The notes: generated by a model not told the origin, from the letters alone. Positions 15,445 to 24,835 are shown, counted from the first letter of the stretch. The stretch is 64,000 bases of DNA from Cohnella sp. SGD-V74 (GCF_003001675.1 NZ_PVYW01000007.1:186001-250000); one strand, 5' to 3'. Numbers and translations: made by a program.

Positions 15445-16520
15445 GAAGCGGCTCTCCTTCGCGACAGGATCAGGCCTCTCCACAGGACGGCGGCGGGGAT
15501 GGCGAACACGGCCAGAATGCGGAGCCAGGTTTCCCAGAACAGCATATTCTGCAGCCAATCCCACCCGGGAATCATCAGTCCCCAGACGAATAAAGCGACG
15601 GCGGCTGCCGCGATTACCGGCTTCTCCGGGCATTTCGGAAACCGCTTGTGAACGATTCGGCCGATCGACCAGAGCAGGAACGAAGCGTGGACGGACACGA
15701 AGGCCATAATGGAGACGGCGTAGAACAGAGTTACCCGGTCGAAAACAAGCCATAGCAGACTGACGCTGTCCATCGTGGCGAGAAAAGGGAATACGAGCAA
15801 TCTCGCGGCGGGCGTTCCGAAAACGAGAATCGGAATGTGCAGGGCAATCAGGCAGAGCGCCCAGATCGGCAGCATGGTCAGGAAGACGCCGCGCGGGCGC
15901 AGCGGGCTCAGAGGGGGCAGCATGCCAATGACGAGGAACGGCGAGACGACGAACATGGAAGAGTAGAACTCCTGCTTGCGCAAGAAGTCGAAGCTCGAAT
16001 TCCACAACGGATAAAGGTAATGAAAGTCGGCATTCTTGAAGCAACTGCTCAGCGCGAACAAGAGCACGGGCAGGAAGAGGGCCGAGAAGACGACGTTGGC
16101 CCGCAGGATGGAGTCCCCGCCCATAAAAGCGCCGAACATGAACAGCAGGACAAGCAGGGCAAGCAGCGCCCACATCGGGGTGTTCGCGACGAACATGATC
16201 CGAACCAGCTCGGCGAAACTTCTCATCACCATCAGCGAGACCAGCAGAAAATAGGCGACAAGAGGAGCCAGCAGCAGGAGCGAGGCCACCTTGCCCAGCG
16301 GGATGAACAAGTCGGCGAAGTCTTTGCCGGGAACTCTGGCAAGTCCGGCCAGCAGCAGGAAGAGGCACAAGGCTTCGATGCAGATATAGACGATTGCCGG
16401 CTGCCAATGCGCGTAGGCGGTCGTTCGAAGCGTCGCATGCGCGTAGAGGAAAAAGATCAACCCTGTATGAGTCCCGACGATGAAAAGATAGGTCGGCAGG
16501 CGGGAGGCGTTCCGTTGCAA
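15441..16520 (-). CDS. Spore germination permease-like protein GerAB (amino-acid permease fold)
   Basis: The 359-aa integral membrane protein shows about ten hydrophobic segments and the family N-terminus ending in PTYLFIVGTHTGLIFFL. It belongs to the endospore germination permease family, in which the B subunit is the candidate germinant-binding subunit. It lies 49 bp after gerAA and overlaps gerAC by 4 bp. The N-terminal segment departs from the more usual QL.ALIILFQIGSAIL pattern, so its germinant specificity cannot be guessed. Confidence 0.9.
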   Translation of the reverse strand: MQRNASRLPTYLFIVGTHTGLIFFLYAHATLRTTAYAHWQPAIVYICIEALCLFLLLAGLARVPGKDFADLFIPLGKVASLLLLAPLVAYFLLVSLMVMRSFAELVRIMFVANTPMWALLALLVLLFMFGAFMGGDSILRANVVFSALFLPVLLFALSSCFKNADFHYLYPLWNSSFDFLRKQEFYSSMFVVSPFLVIGMLPPLSPLRPRGVFLTMLPIWALCLIALHIPILVFGTPAARLLVFPFLATMDSVSLLWLVFDRVTLFYAVSIMAFVSVHASFLLWSIGRIVHKRFPKCPEKPVIAAAAVALFVWGLMIPGWDWLQNMLFWETWLRILAVFAIPAAVLWRGLILSRRRAAS

Positions 16521-16569
16521 CGTTGCTTCATTCCTTTCTTGGGGAATCGCGGCGCGGGCGCAAGCGCTC

Positions 16570-17871
16570 CTACCGCAATCGCATAAACGGAATTCCGTAC
16601 CAGCGGATGCTGCTCATGTACAAGATGAAGCCGATCAGACCCGCGAACAAACCCATTACGCCGTACATCGCGCTTAAGCAGACGATGGAGTATTTCAGGA
16701 ACCGGATCGTTAACGCGTTATTGAATCCGACCAGCGTAAAGTTGGCGATCGTCGTGGCCGCCAGCACGATGATGACCAGATTGCTCACGAGCTGGGCTTG
16801 CACGACGGCCTGTCCCAAGATGATGCCTCCTACCATGGTGATCGTCGGGCCGATGCTTTTGGGCAGGCGAAGACTGGCTTCCACGACCATTTCGATAATA
16901 AACAGCATGATGATGATCTCGATGAATGCCGGATAGGGCACGTCGAGTCGGCTCATCGCCAGCGATAGGGCAAGCTCGATCTTGAGCGTCTCCGGATTGA
17001 CCGCGATCAGCGCGACGTACAAGCCCGGAAGCAGGAGCGCGACCAGCAAGCCGATGATCCGCACGGCGCGGATGGCGAGCATGAGCGGGTAGGGAAAATG
17101 CTTGTCGGAGAACATCGCAAAAAAGTTGCGGATGGACGATGGCGTAATCGCCGCGGTGCATTGCCCGTCCATCAGAATAGCGACCCTGCCTCGGAGCAAT
17201 TCTTCGGACACTTGTTCCGGCAGCTCGGTGTTGTACAGCGGAGAAATCAATTGCCAGCGCGTTCCCGTCAACTGGGAGATAAGCGCTTGGTCGCTGCGAA
17301 CCGGTTGGCGGGAAGGGGCGCTTAAGCGGCCGCGGATCTCGGTCACCAGCTGCGGGGGAGCTTCGCTTCGCAAGTAGACGAGCGCAATGCGCTTGTCGGC
17401 GGAGCCTCTAAGGGAGACGTATTCCACCTGCAGATCCGCCGATACGAACGTTTGCCGAAGCAGCCCGACGTTCGTATTCAAGTCTTCCACGAACGCGGCG
17501 GAGGGGGCCCCCACAATAGTTTCTTCCTTCGGGAGGTCGACTGTTCTCCTAAGCTCGGCAGGCTCGGATTCCAGCACGAAAGCTCTAGAGCCGTCGCCGG
17601 ACAGAACGGCCAGCTTGCCTTGGAGCAGCTTGCCCAGCAGCTCCGAAGAAGGCACAAACTCGCCGAACAGCCTCGCGGCCAACTCCTCGAACGAACAGGA
17701 GATTTCGGGAAGGCTGCCAAGCAATTCGTACCGGGTTTTGGCACGTTGAATCAGGGATTCGAGTCCCGCGATCCAGACGGGAGTTCCGCGGAGCACGAAC
17801 GGTTCGATTTTCAAATCTTCGCGGCTGGCCGCCGCTTGCTGGAGATCGGCTAAGCAGGAATTGGCGCGCAT
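16570..17871 (-). CDS. Spore germination protein GerAA
   Basis: The 433-aa protein has a soluble N-terminal half (containing the GerA-family pattern VYLRSEAPPQLVTEIRGRL and RGRVAILMDGQCTAAITPSSI) followed by about five to six membrane segments from residue 250. The hallmark LPGLYVALIAVNPETL and IEMVVEASLRLPKSIGPTITMVGGIILGQAVV are both present. GerA proteins form the nutrient-gated channel of the germinant receptor. Length is somewhat shorter at the N-terminus than the usual 480-500 aa. It is the first gene of the operon; no convincing sigma-G promoter could be picked in the 160 bp upstream. Confidence 0.93.
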   Translation of the reverse strand: MRANSCLADLQQAAASREDLKIEPFVLRGTPVWIAGLESLIQRAKTRYELLGSLPEISCSFEELAARLFGEFVPSSELLGKLLQGKLAVLSGDGSRAFVLESEPAELRRTVDLPKEETIVGAPSAAFVEDLNTNVGLLRQTFVSADLQVEYVSLRGSADKRIALVYLRSEAPPQLVTEIRGRLSAPSRQPVRSDQALISQLTGTRWQLISPLYNTELPEQVSEELLRGRVAILMDGQCTAAITPSSIRNFFAMFSDKHFPYPLMLAIRAVRIIGLLVALLLPGLYVALIAVNPETLKIELALSLAMSRLDVPYPAFIEIIIMLFIIEMVVEASLRLPKSIGPTITMVGGIILGQAVVQAQLVSNLVIIVLAATTIANFTLVGFNNALTIRFLKYSIVCLSAMYGVMGLFAGLIGFILYMSSIRWYGIPFMRLR

Positions 17872-18031
17872 GGTCGACGAGCACCTCCGTTACTCCGTAG
17901 CATTGACAATGTTTGGGGAAACCACTCGGATTTTTTTCTTCCTCGTATCTGGAGAGAATAACGCGAGGAAACCGATACGGCGCAGTTGCGTATTACAGAC
18001 AAGATGGACATGAAATCAGGGAGGAATAGCA

Positions 18032-18385
18032 ATGAATTGTCCGGTATGCGACGATACACGCATGAGAGAAGTGGAGAAGAACGGAATTCTCATCGACGTC
18101 TGCCCGACGTGCAAAGGGGTGTGGCTGGACCGGGGCGAGCTGGAGAAGCTGATGCAGGACGTCAGGGAAGTTCGCCAAGACTATAATGAATGGTATTACG
18201 GCAATTCTTCGGGAGCGTACGAGCAACAGAGAGGGGCATATCCTCCCCAGCACCAGCAGCCGCACTATCCCCCTCCGCAGCAGCAATACCCTCTTCCGCA
18301 GCAACCGTATCCCCAACACGGTCGCTACCCGTACAAGAAAAAGAAGAAAAGCGTCATGGACCTTTTCGGAGATTTGTTCGACTAA
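18032..18385 (+). CDS. TFIIB-type zinc-ribbon protein with Pro/Gln-rich tail
   Basis: The 117-aa protein begins with a zf-TFIIB domain: CPVC at 3-6 and CPTCKGVWLDRGELEKL (about residues 24-40), four cysteines to hold one zinc. Residues 60-100 are low-complexity, rich in Gln, Pro and Tyr, followed by a lysine run and the hydrophobic end VMDLFGDLFD. GGGAGG precedes the ATG. Proteins with this domain are widespread and of unknown function. A clear terminator follows, so the gene is monocistronic, divergent from gerAA. Confidence 0.85.
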   Translation: MNCPVCDDTRMREVEKNGILIDVCPTCKGVWLDRGELEKLMQDVREVRQDYNEWYYGNSSGAYEQQRGAYPPQHQQPHYPPPQQQYPLPQQPYPQHGRYPYKKKKKSVMDLFGDLFD

Positions 18386-18413
18386 GCGCCGCGAGGCTAT
18401 AACCGACGTTCCA

Positions 18414-18442
18414 GCCAATCGGGAGTTCCCGGTTGGTTTTTT
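18414..18442 (+). terminator. Intrinsic terminator after the zinc-ribbon gene
   Basis: A ten-base stem CCAATCGGGA/TCCCGGTTGG (one G-T pair) with a two-base loop is followed by six T residues. It ends the transcript of the gene at 18032. The next 180 bp up to 18620 hold only a short palindrome (ATGCCGC-TTC-GCGGCAT) and no gene. Confidence 0.88.
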
Positions 18443-18620
18443 GCATATATCAGACTTACATGCCGCTTCGCGGCATCGCCTGCAGGCTCGCTCAATAAGC
18501 CTGTAGAGTGGGCTTGTCCAGCGGTCGCATCTCCATGAACATGACGAATCAGGAAGGATTTTCCTATCCATTTGTCGAAAAAAGGAGGCATACATCGAAA
18601 AAGCAAAGGTTGTGTAGACA

Positions 18621-19583
18621 TTGTTCTGTACGCAATGCGGACAAGAAATACCCGAGCAAGCGAGATTCTGCGGTCACTGCGGGGCGTCGGTCGCCGTTCG
18701 CGCCGAGGCGGAACCTGCGGGAGAGCCGGCAGAAAGGCAGTCGGAATGGCCGGCGAACCCGGCGGATCGGCAGGAGCCCCCGGCAGCTCCGAATCCGATC
18801 GACGATCCCGACGAAGAAGTTCGGGCGTTTGTGCAGCGGAACACCGACTACTATTTGCGCAAGTGGAGCAAAACGCCCGATCCCGGAAAAGGCCTCGGTT
18901 GGAACTGGGCCGCGTTTTTCCTTCCTTATTTCTGGTTGGGCTACCGCAAACAATACGTCGCTCTGTTCGGGCTGGCAGCCCTATGGCTGGCGATCGACAT
19001 CGTGGATTTTGCCGCCGATCTGGAGATGAACAATGGAAGTATCGGGCTCTCTATTTCGGCAGGATGCGCAATCAGCGCCAACTCGTGGTATTACAGGTAC
19101 GTGACCCGGCAAATCGGGAAAGTCAGTCAACACCCGACGGCCTGGGATCGACCCGTCAAGCTTGAGATGCTGGCCAGAAAGGGAGGAACGAGCTGGAAGG
19201 GCGTATTTCTATCAATCGGATTGCTCTTGACGTACGTGTTCATCTATATGTTTGTCCTGTTTCCGAATTACGGCAAAACGGAGATCGAGTTCGGGCGTTC
19301 CGAATCCGGCGGTATCGTCAGGGAGCGAACGACCGTATTCGAGGAGGAGGCTCCTATTCATTACTCCTTCGAATTTCCGGGAAACGGAGGGCATGTCGAA
19401 GTCGTGCTTGAAGTTCGGGAAGGGTCCACCAGCCAGGTCGTGGAACGCTGGCCGCTGGACGTTCCTCCTGATTGGCCGGGCGTACACCATAGCTTCTATG
19501 CCCCCGAAGCGGGGAAGTACACGCTCAAGATCATCAAGGACGACAGGGTCATTTCCAAAGGGAAGTTTACGGTAGAAAAGTAA
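18621..19583 (+). CDS. Zinc-ribbon DUF2628 membrane protein
   Basis: This 320-aa protein starts at TTG 18621; an in-frame stop lies two codons upstream, so no earlier start exists. It has an N-terminal double CxxC zinc ribbon (FCTQCG...ARFCGHCG, residues 2-23), an acidic/proline linker, a DUF2628 block (NWAAFFLPYFWLGYRKQY, about 95-112) with three to four membrane segments, and an extracellular-looking C-terminal beta-rich part (HYSFEFPGNGGHVEVVLEVREG to KYTLKIIKDDRVISKGKFTV). Function is unknown. A strong AAAAGGAGG lies 30 bases further upstream than expected, so the 5' end may have changed. Confidence 0.75.
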   Translation: MFCTQCGQEIPEQARFCGHCGASVAVRAEAEPAGEPAERQSEWPANPADRQEPPAAPNPIDDPDEEVRAFVQRNTDYYLRKWSKTPDPGKGLGWNWAAFFLPYFWLGYRKQYVALFGLAALWLAIDIVDFAADLEMNNGSIGLSISAGCAISANSWYYRYVTRQIGKVSQHPTAWDRPVKLEMLARKGGTSWKGVFLSIGLLLTYVFIYMFVLFPNYGKTEIEFGRSESGGIVRERTTVFEEEAPIHYSFEFPGNGGHVEVVLEVREGSTSQVVERWPLDVPPDWPGVHHSFYAPEAGKYTLKIIKDDRVISKGKFTVEK

Positions 19584-19624
19584 ATCTTCCGATTAAGTCA
19601 AGGGGCTGTCCCGTAAGTCCAGGT

Positions 19625-19886
19625 CAGTAAGCTCGCACAGGTGCGTATCACTCGCATCCGGGCCCGGCCCAGTGCAATAAGCCCGCCCGGCGAGCGTATC
19701 GCTCGCATCCGGGTCCGGGGCGTGGCAATAAGCCCGCGAGGCGAGCGTATCGCTCGCATCCGGGCCCGGCCCGGTGCAATAAGCGCGCGAGGCGTGCGTA
19801 TCGCTCGCATCCGGGCCCGGCCCGGTGCAATAAGCCCGCCCGGCGTGCGTATCGCTCGGGTCCGGGGCCGGCCGAGAACAATAAGC
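19625..19886. repeat. Tandem array of a 51-bp GC-rich unit (about five copies)
   Basis: CAATAAGC recurs at 19675, 19726, 19777, 19828 and 19879 (exact 51-bp period), with a diverged 50-bp first unit from 19625. Each unit contains two palindromes: GCGAGCGTATCGCTCGC and CCGGGCCCGG. Because 51 is a multiple of 3, all frames stay open and give false repetitive proteins; no ribosome site fits. It separates the convergent 3' ends of the DUF2628 and sulfatase genes and fills the whole gap. Confidence 0.88.
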
Positions 19887-19904
19887 GCACACCGCGTGAA
19901 GGCT

Positions 19905-21395
19905 TTAGTTGACGGTAAAGTCGGCCACGCCGATGGACAAATTAAATTGGCGGATTCGCGAAAGCGGTCTTTCCTGGTACGGGAAGCTTCTCAAATCGCC
20001 GAATGCCAGCGCGTCTTGCAGCGCCGCATGCCGGCTCATCTCCTCGACGGCTGCTTGCCTGAGAGCGGCAAGCACGTCGGGGCGGGCATCCGCCAGCTGA
20101 CGCAGCTCGTCCTTGTCCTCCTTCATATGGAAGAGCTGCTCTCGCCCTCCGTTGGCCATGAAGATGTACTTCCAGTCGGCGTCCCGCACCATCACCTTGA
20201 AGCGGGGCGTGCCGGGTTGGCCGTACCAGCCGAACAGGCGCTTGCGGGGAGAAGCCTCCCCGTACAAGCTGCCGAGGACGTCCGTTCCGTCCCGGGTCTG
20301 TCCGCTGCCTGCCGCATGAGTCGCGATGGAGAACAGGTCGGTGAGACAGACCAACTCGTCGCGCTTCTCCCCGCAAGGCAGCCTGGCCGGCCAGCTGAGC
20401 AGGAACGGCACGCGGGCCGCCGCGTCGAAGAAGCTTTCCTTCTGCCAGGTGCGATGGTCGCCCATATGATCCCCGTGATCGCTGTAGAAGCAGATCAGCG
20501 TATTATCGGGATCGGGTCCGGCCTCCACGGCGTCGAGAATTTTCCCGAGGCATTGGTCGATATACGTAATCTCGCCGTAGTATCTGGCCTTTAGCGCGCG
20601 GGCGCGGGGATCGTCGATGTCCTCCGCCCAGATGAGATGATTCATCCAGCTCAACTGTTCGTCCATCAAGTCGATGTCGGGATTTCCCCGGACGGGATTC
20701 GGCATCGCGTCCGGATTGTACATGCGGTTGAACGGAACGGGCGGAGCGAAAGGCGGATGGGGTCCGATGAACGAGACGAACCCGAAGTAAGGACGCCCAT
20801 CCCCGCCGTCGCGGATTTGCTCGACTGCCCGGTCCGCGACCCAAGCCTCGACGGTTAACTCGGCCGGAAGCGGGCTCGTCTGCGGCATATAGTACATGTC
20901 GGTGCGCTCTCCGTGCAATTGCTCAAGATGCGCGTACTCGGGATGCTCCCGGGCAATGAATTGCGCATAGTCGTCCCCGAGCCATTGCTCCTCGTCGTTC
21001 ATCAATTCCTCGGTGCGCAGCTGCACGTCGTATCCCAGATCCTCGTTCCATGGATCGGTGTGGAACTTGCCGATGCCGAACGTCCGGTATCCCAAGCCCT
21101 TCATCGTTCTCGGCAAATACGGTCCGCAGCGCTCTTCCATGGCGGCGGGTTGGCCCGCCGCCAAATTCGGCCCTTCGTTATCGTAGTACCCGGTATGGTA
21201 AGGCTCCCTCCCGGTTCGGATCGTGTATCTGGCCGGCACGCATACGGGGCAGGTGGAATACGCCTTGTCGAAGCTCAGGCCGCGCGCGGCGAGCCGGTCC
21301 ATATTGGGCGTCCGGACGATGCCGTTGCCGAGGGCGCCGACGGAGTCCGCGCGAAGCTGGTCGCACATGACGAGCAGAATGTTCGGTTGTTTCAT
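19905..21395 (-). CDS. Sulfatase (formylglycine-dependent, cysteine type), locus A
   Basis: The 496-aa alkaline-phosphatase-fold sulfatase has the N-terminal metal site ILLVMCDQLRADS, the formylglycine motif C-V-P-A-R with Cys52 as the modified residue, the active-site stretch GIGKFHTDPW and the second metal motif YSDHGDHMGDH. It hydrolyses a sulfate ester, probably on a carbohydrate. There is no signal peptide, so it should act in the cytoplasm. It starts 22 bp after the solute-binding-protein gene and closes the operon. A maturation enzyme (FGE or anSME) is required but none is in the window. The sulfated substrate is unknown. Confidence 0.92.
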   Translation of the reverse strand: MKQPNILLVMCDQLRADSVGALGNGIVRTPNMDRLAARGLSFDKAYSTCPVCVPARYTIRTGREPYHTGYYDNEGPNLAAGQPAAMEERCGPYLPRTMKGLGYRTFGIGKFHTDPWNEDLGYDVQLRTEELMNDEEQWLGDDYAQFIAREHPEYAHLEQLHGERTDMYYMPQTSPLPAELTVEAWVADRAVEQIRDGGDGRPYFGFVSFIGPHPPFAPPVPFNRMYNPDAMPNPVRGNPDIDLMDEQLSWMNHLIWAEDIDDPRARALKARYYGEITYIDQCLGKILDAVEAGPDPDNTLICFYSDHGDHMGDHRTWQKESFFDAAARVPFLLSWPARLPCGEKRDELVCLTDLFSIATHAAGSGQTRDGTDVLGSLYGEASPRKRLFGWYGQPGTPRFKVMVRDADWKYIFMANGGREQLFHMKEDKDELRQLADARPDVLAALRQAAVEEMSRHAALQDALAFGDLRSFPYQERPLSRIRQFNLSIGVADFTVN

Positions 21396-21416
21396 GAAGC
21401 GGACCCTCCCGTCGGT

Positions 21417-22892
21417 TTATTTCTTGATGCCGTAGTTGTTCGCTTCTGTCCAGTCGTTCGTCGTTTTGGCGCTGGCCATCCCTTTTGTCCATTCCGCGTT
21501 CCACTCGGAGGTCAGCTTGTCGATGTCGACCGAGCCGCCGAGGTAGAGCTGCAGCGATTTGACGAGGAAGTCGGAAAATTCCTTGATCGTGGCCGGACCG
21601 GTATAGTTGGCCCGCCGAATGTCTTCGTTCTGAAGCACGAAGCCCTTGAGCTTCTCCGGCAGATCGGCGTTGTTGATCGTCGGCAGCAGGCTCAGGTCAG
21701 AGGCCAGCTTTCCTTCGATCTCCGGGGAGGTCAAATATTGAATGAGATCGATCGAAGCGTCCAGCTTCGCTCCCTTGGCGGTCGTGGAGACGGCCCAGGA
21801 TTCATTGGCGGCGCCGCCCAGGACGACGGATTTCTCCATCGCTTCGGGGAATTGCGCTTTCGTAATGATCGGAATCGGCATGCCGCCGTATTCGAAGCTG
21901 CGGCCTTCCATATCTTCCACGAGCGTCAGGTCGGCCGAGTTGAGCATGACCATGGCCGCTTTGCCGGTCAACCAGAGCTGTTGGGCGGTTTTCTCGTCGA
22001 TGCCGTTGAAGTCCTTGTTCCAATACTGGGAAAATTGCTTGAACAGCTCGAGTCCGTCGCGGAACGGATACTTGGCGTAATCGATCAGGCCGAGGTCGGT
22101 GGCGCGGGCCAGCTCGTTCTTGATGACCAGGTTGTCGCCGTCCACGTCCATCTGCTTTCTAAGCTGCTCGTCCAACTGCCCGAAGATCGAGGTCAGCGGC
22201 CAGCTCATGTGGCTGTTCGATTGGCCGGACATGGCCATAGGCGTGATGCCCGCGGCTTGCAGCTTTTCACAGGCTTCGATGAACTCGGGCCACGTCGTCG
22301 GAGCCTTGTCGATGCCCGCCTGCGCGAACAGCTCTTTGTTGTACAAAATCCGGATCATCGCGGTGTACGCCGGAACGGAGTTCAGGATGCCGTTGGCCGG
22401 GTTGATGCTGTCCTTGTAGAAGCTTGGCAGGAAAGTATCCTTCCAGGGCTGTCCCGGGTTGTAAGGAGATTCTTTCTCCAAATACGGCGTCAAGTCGTAC
22501 ACCTGCTCCTTGGCATAGTCCTCCCATACCCAGGCCATGCGGGTCAGCACGACTTCCGGCATGCTGCCGGCCGCCTGCTGGGTCACCATCCACGTCCGGT
22601 AGTTGTTGTCGGGAATAAAGGTGAATTCCACTTCGGTGCCGGTGCGGCTCTTATATTCGTCGAAAATCTCTTTGTACGTTTGTTCGACTCGTTGGGCGGT
22701 CGCATACTCGGCGCCCCAATAGGCGACGCTCAGCTTCTGGGCCGTGCCGGACGCCGCGGAGCCGGAAGCGGACGGAGATCCGGCGGCGCTGCTCCCGTTG
22801 TTGCCGTCGTTGCCGCCGCAAGCCGCCAGAGCGGACAGCGACAGCAGCAAGCTCGCGGCGAGCAGGCCCGATTTCTTGGACGTTCTTTTCAT
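21417..22892 (-). CDS. ABC transporter sugar-binding lipoprotein, locus A
   Basis: From ATG 22892 (behind GGAGGGTTC) this is a 491-aa lipoprotein with signal peptide and lipobox ALAAC (Cys25), then a Gly/Ser/Ala linker and a family-1 extracellular solute-binding fold (YWGAEYATAQRVEQTYKEIFDEYKSRTGTEVEF). The pattern fits CUT1 oligosaccharide transporters. It follows the two permease genes and precedes the sulfatase; the binding protein lying after the permeases is unusual, since it is first in loci B and C. No ATPase is encoded in the locus, so a shared MsmX-type ATPase is expected. Confidence 0.9.
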   Translation of the reverse strand: MKRTSKKSGLLAASLLLSLSALAACGGNDGNNGSSAAGSPSASGSAASGTAQKLSVAYWGAEYATAQRVEQTYKEIFDEYKSRTGTEVEFTFIPDNNYRTWMVTQQAAGSMPEVVLTRMAWVWEDYAKEQVYDLTPYLEKESPYNPGQPWKDTFLPSFYKDSINPANGILNSVPAYTAMIRILYNKELFAQAGIDKAPTTWPEFIEACEKLQAAGITPMAMSGQSNSHMSWPLTSIFGQLDEQLRKQMDVDGDNLVIKNELARATDLGLIDYAKYPFRDGLELFKQFSQYWNKDFNGIDEKTAQQLWLTGKAAMVMLNSADLTLVEDMEGRSFEYGGMPIPIITKAQFPEAMEKSVVLGGAANESWAVSTTAKGAKLDASIDLIQYLTSPEIEGKLASDLSLLPTINNADLPEKLKGFVLQNEDIRRANYTGPATIKEFSDFLVKSLQLYLGGSVDIDKLTSEWNAEWTKGMASAKTTNDWTEANNYGIKK

Positions 22893-22983
22893 GGGTTGAA
22901 CCCTCCAGTTGTCAGTAATCATGCTTATCTATATAAGCCCGTCCGGAGGACGTCTCTCCGGCGGGGATATATCCCGAATTCCG

Positions 22984-23796
22984 TCAGCCTTTGACGGCGC
23001 CTTGCGTCAGCCCGGATACGAACGGCTTCGTGGCCGCGAAGAACAGGATGAGCAGCGGCAGCGACGCGATGATATAGCCGGCCAGCTTGACCCCGTCCCC
23101 TTGGTTGATGTTGCCCGCGATCGTCGTGATCGCGAGAATGACGGGCTTGACCTTGTCGCCCGTGGTCACGACGAGCGACCAGACGAAGTTGTTCCAGATC
23201 TGCAGCCCCGACATGATGGCGACCGTGGCCAAGATCGGCTTGGAGAGCGGCAGGACGATGCGGGAGAAGATGCGGACGTCGCTTGCGCCCTCCATCTCGG
23301 CGGCCTCGTACAAGCTTCTCGACAGCCCTTCGAAGAAGGTGCGCATGAGCAGCACGCCCATCGCCGTATAGCTGGCCGCCGGGGGCAGCGCCTGTCCGAT
23401 AATCGTGTTGTACATTCCCAGGTTCTTAATATTGATGAATTGCGGCACGAGAATGACAAAGCCGGGAATCATCAGCAGCATGATCATGAACGTGAAAGCC
23501 AGGTTTTTGAACGGAAAATCGTATTTGGCGAAAGCGTAGGCGGCCGTGGCCGACGCCGTCAGCGTCACCGCGATCCCGATCGTCGTCACAAGCAGCGAAT
23601 TGACGATGGGGACGCGGATTTGACGGAACGCCTCCGAGAAGTTGTCGAAGTGGAACGGAGCCGCGAACATCCACGGGTTTTCGTAAATTTGCATCTGATG
23701 CTTAAAGGCCGAGACGACCATCACGTAAAACGGAAACATGGATAAGGCGAACAGGGCGACGGCGGTCACATTTACGCTTAGGCTTCCTTTTCTCAT
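22984..23796 (-). CDS. ABC sugar transporter permease, MalG-type, locus A
   Basis: The 270-aa protein has six hydrophobic segments, the CUT1 permease opening (VALFALSMFPFYVMVVSAFK) and the EAA coupling loop EAAEMEGASDVRIFSRIVLPLSKP, ending with the family tail QGAVKG. It forms the translocation channel with the MalF-type gene 9 bp upstream. Compared with relatives the N-terminus is a little short but complete. Confidence 0.92.
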   Translation of the reverse strand: MRKGSLSVNVTAVALFALSMFPFYVMVVSAFKHQMQIYENPWMFAAPFHFDNFSEAFRQIRVPIVNSLLVTTIGIAVTLTASATAAYAFAKYDFPFKNLAFTFMIMLLMIPGFVILVPQFINIKNLGMYNTIIGQALPPAASYTAMGVLLMRTFFEGLSRSLYEAAEMEGASDVRIFSRIVLPLSKPILATVAIMSGLQIWNNFVWSLVVTTGDKVKPVILAITTIAGNINQGDGVKLAGYIIASLPLLILFFAATKPFVSGLTQGAVKG

Positions 23797-23805
23797 GCTG
23801 CACCC

Positions 23806-24732
23806 CTAATCGATCTTGTCGGTATTTTTGACGGAACGCTGAATGACCAGAGTCAGCGCCAGCAGCACCGCGAACAGAAGGACGCCGATGCTCGAAGCGT
23901 AGCCGAACCGCCCGTAGTTGAAAGCTTGGTCGTAGATATGGAGGGCCGGGGTGATTGTGGAAATGCCCGGTCCGCCGTTCGTCAGAATGTAAGGGGCTTC
24001 GAACAGTTGGAACGCCTGAAGCACCGCGTACATCAGCACCAGTCGTATTTGGCTGGCGAGCAGGGGCAGTTCGATGGAGAGGAGTCTCCGGATCGGACCG
24101 GCTCCTTCAAGATCGGCCACCTCGTACAAGTCGCTTGAGATGCTTTGCAGCCCGGCGAGATAAAGGAGGAACGGCAGTCCCGCGACCCAGGGGAAGCCGA
24201 CGAACACGATAGCCCACAGCGCGGTAGACGGATCGCCGAGCCAGGAATGCTTCCAGCCGGCCAGCCCGATCGCCTCCAGCAGCTGATTGACCAGTCCGAA
24301 GTCGCCCGAGTACATCCATCTCCAGAGCAGGACGAGCACCATCATCGGCACGACGAGGGGAACGATAAATCCGACTTTCAGAAAATTTTGCAGCGTGCCG
24401 TTCCTTATGCGGAATACGAGCAGGGCGGCAAGCAGCGGCAGCGTAAGCTGGATCGCGATGGTCGCGGCCGATATTTTGAACACGTTTGCAAAAGCGACCC
24501 GGATTTTCTCGTCTCCGAGCAGTTCGGCGTAGTTGCCGAAGCCGATGAACCGGTTGATATTGACGCCGTTCCAATCGAACAGCGATTCGACGACGGAAGT
24601 AAAGAAGGGATAGTATTTGATGGTGGACAGCAGCAGAATAGCGGGAAGGAGGAACGCGTAAGCCATCTTGTTCTTCCTGATGCGACGAAGCAGTCCGTTG
24701 CCGCGAGGCGGTGTGTAAGCGACTTCATTCAT
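23806..24732 (-). CDS. ABC sugar transporter permease, MalF-type, locus A
   Basis: The 308-aa protein has six membrane segments after a basic N-terminus (RRIRKNKMAYAFLLPAILLL) and the EAA loop YEVADLEGAGPIRRLLSIELPLL. It pairs with the MalG-type permease. It is the first gene after the -10 element at 24774-24779, so transporter and sulfatase can be expressed separately from the two-component genes. Confidence 0.92.
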   Translation of the reverse strand: MNEVAYTPPRGNGLLRRIRKNKMAYAFLLPAILLLSTIKYYPFFTSVVESLFDWNGVNINRFIGFGNYAELLGDEKIRVAFANVFKISAATIAIQLTLPLLAALLVFRIRNGTLQNFLKVGFIVPLVVPMMVLVLLWRWMYSGDFGLVNQLLEAIGLAGWKHSWLGDPSTALWAIVFVGFPWVAGLPFLLYLAGLQSISSDLYEVADLEGAGPIRRLLSIELPLLASQIRLVLMYAVLQAFQLFEAPYILTNGGPGISTITPALHIYDQAFNYGRFGYASSIGVLLFAVLLALTLVIQRSVKNTDKID

Positions 24733-24773
24733 GAGTGGGTAAGGCCCCTTCCTGGATTACGGCTCGTGAACCC

Positions 24774-24779
24774 ATTATA
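24774..24779 (-). promoter_or_regulatory. -10 element of the locus A transporter operon
   Basis: The minus strand reads CTATAATGGGTTC about 40 bp before the first permease, with no good -35 at 17 bp. The same TATAATGGG occurs before the locus C binding-protein gene (50158). A perfect -10 with a poor -35 fits an activator-dependent promoter, as expected for AraC-type YesN regulators. Confidence 0.6.
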
Positions 24780-24835
24780 GAAGGGGCCGGGCGGCTGGAA
24801 CAATGAGACGGATTTATGCGGTTGTGTGGAATTTT

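Noticed and set aside
15445..16407. N-terminal extension of the GerAC frame
   Set aside because: It overlaps gerAB on the same strand in another frame; the lipoprotein signal begins at 15444 with an ATGA overlap.
19601..19620. AGGGGCTGTCCCGTAAGTCC, like an IS1182-type transposon end
   Set aside because: No matching opposite end and no transposase sequence nearby; AGGGGCTGT at 56887 is likewise isolated.
19593..19892. Repetitive small protein on either strand over the 51-bp array
   Set aside because: The period is a multiple of three so every frame stays open; no ribosome site, and the 'protein' is only the DNA repeat read out.
20913..22994. 693-codon plus-strand open frame
   Set aside because: Antisense to the locus A sulfatase and binding protein; low-complexity composition.
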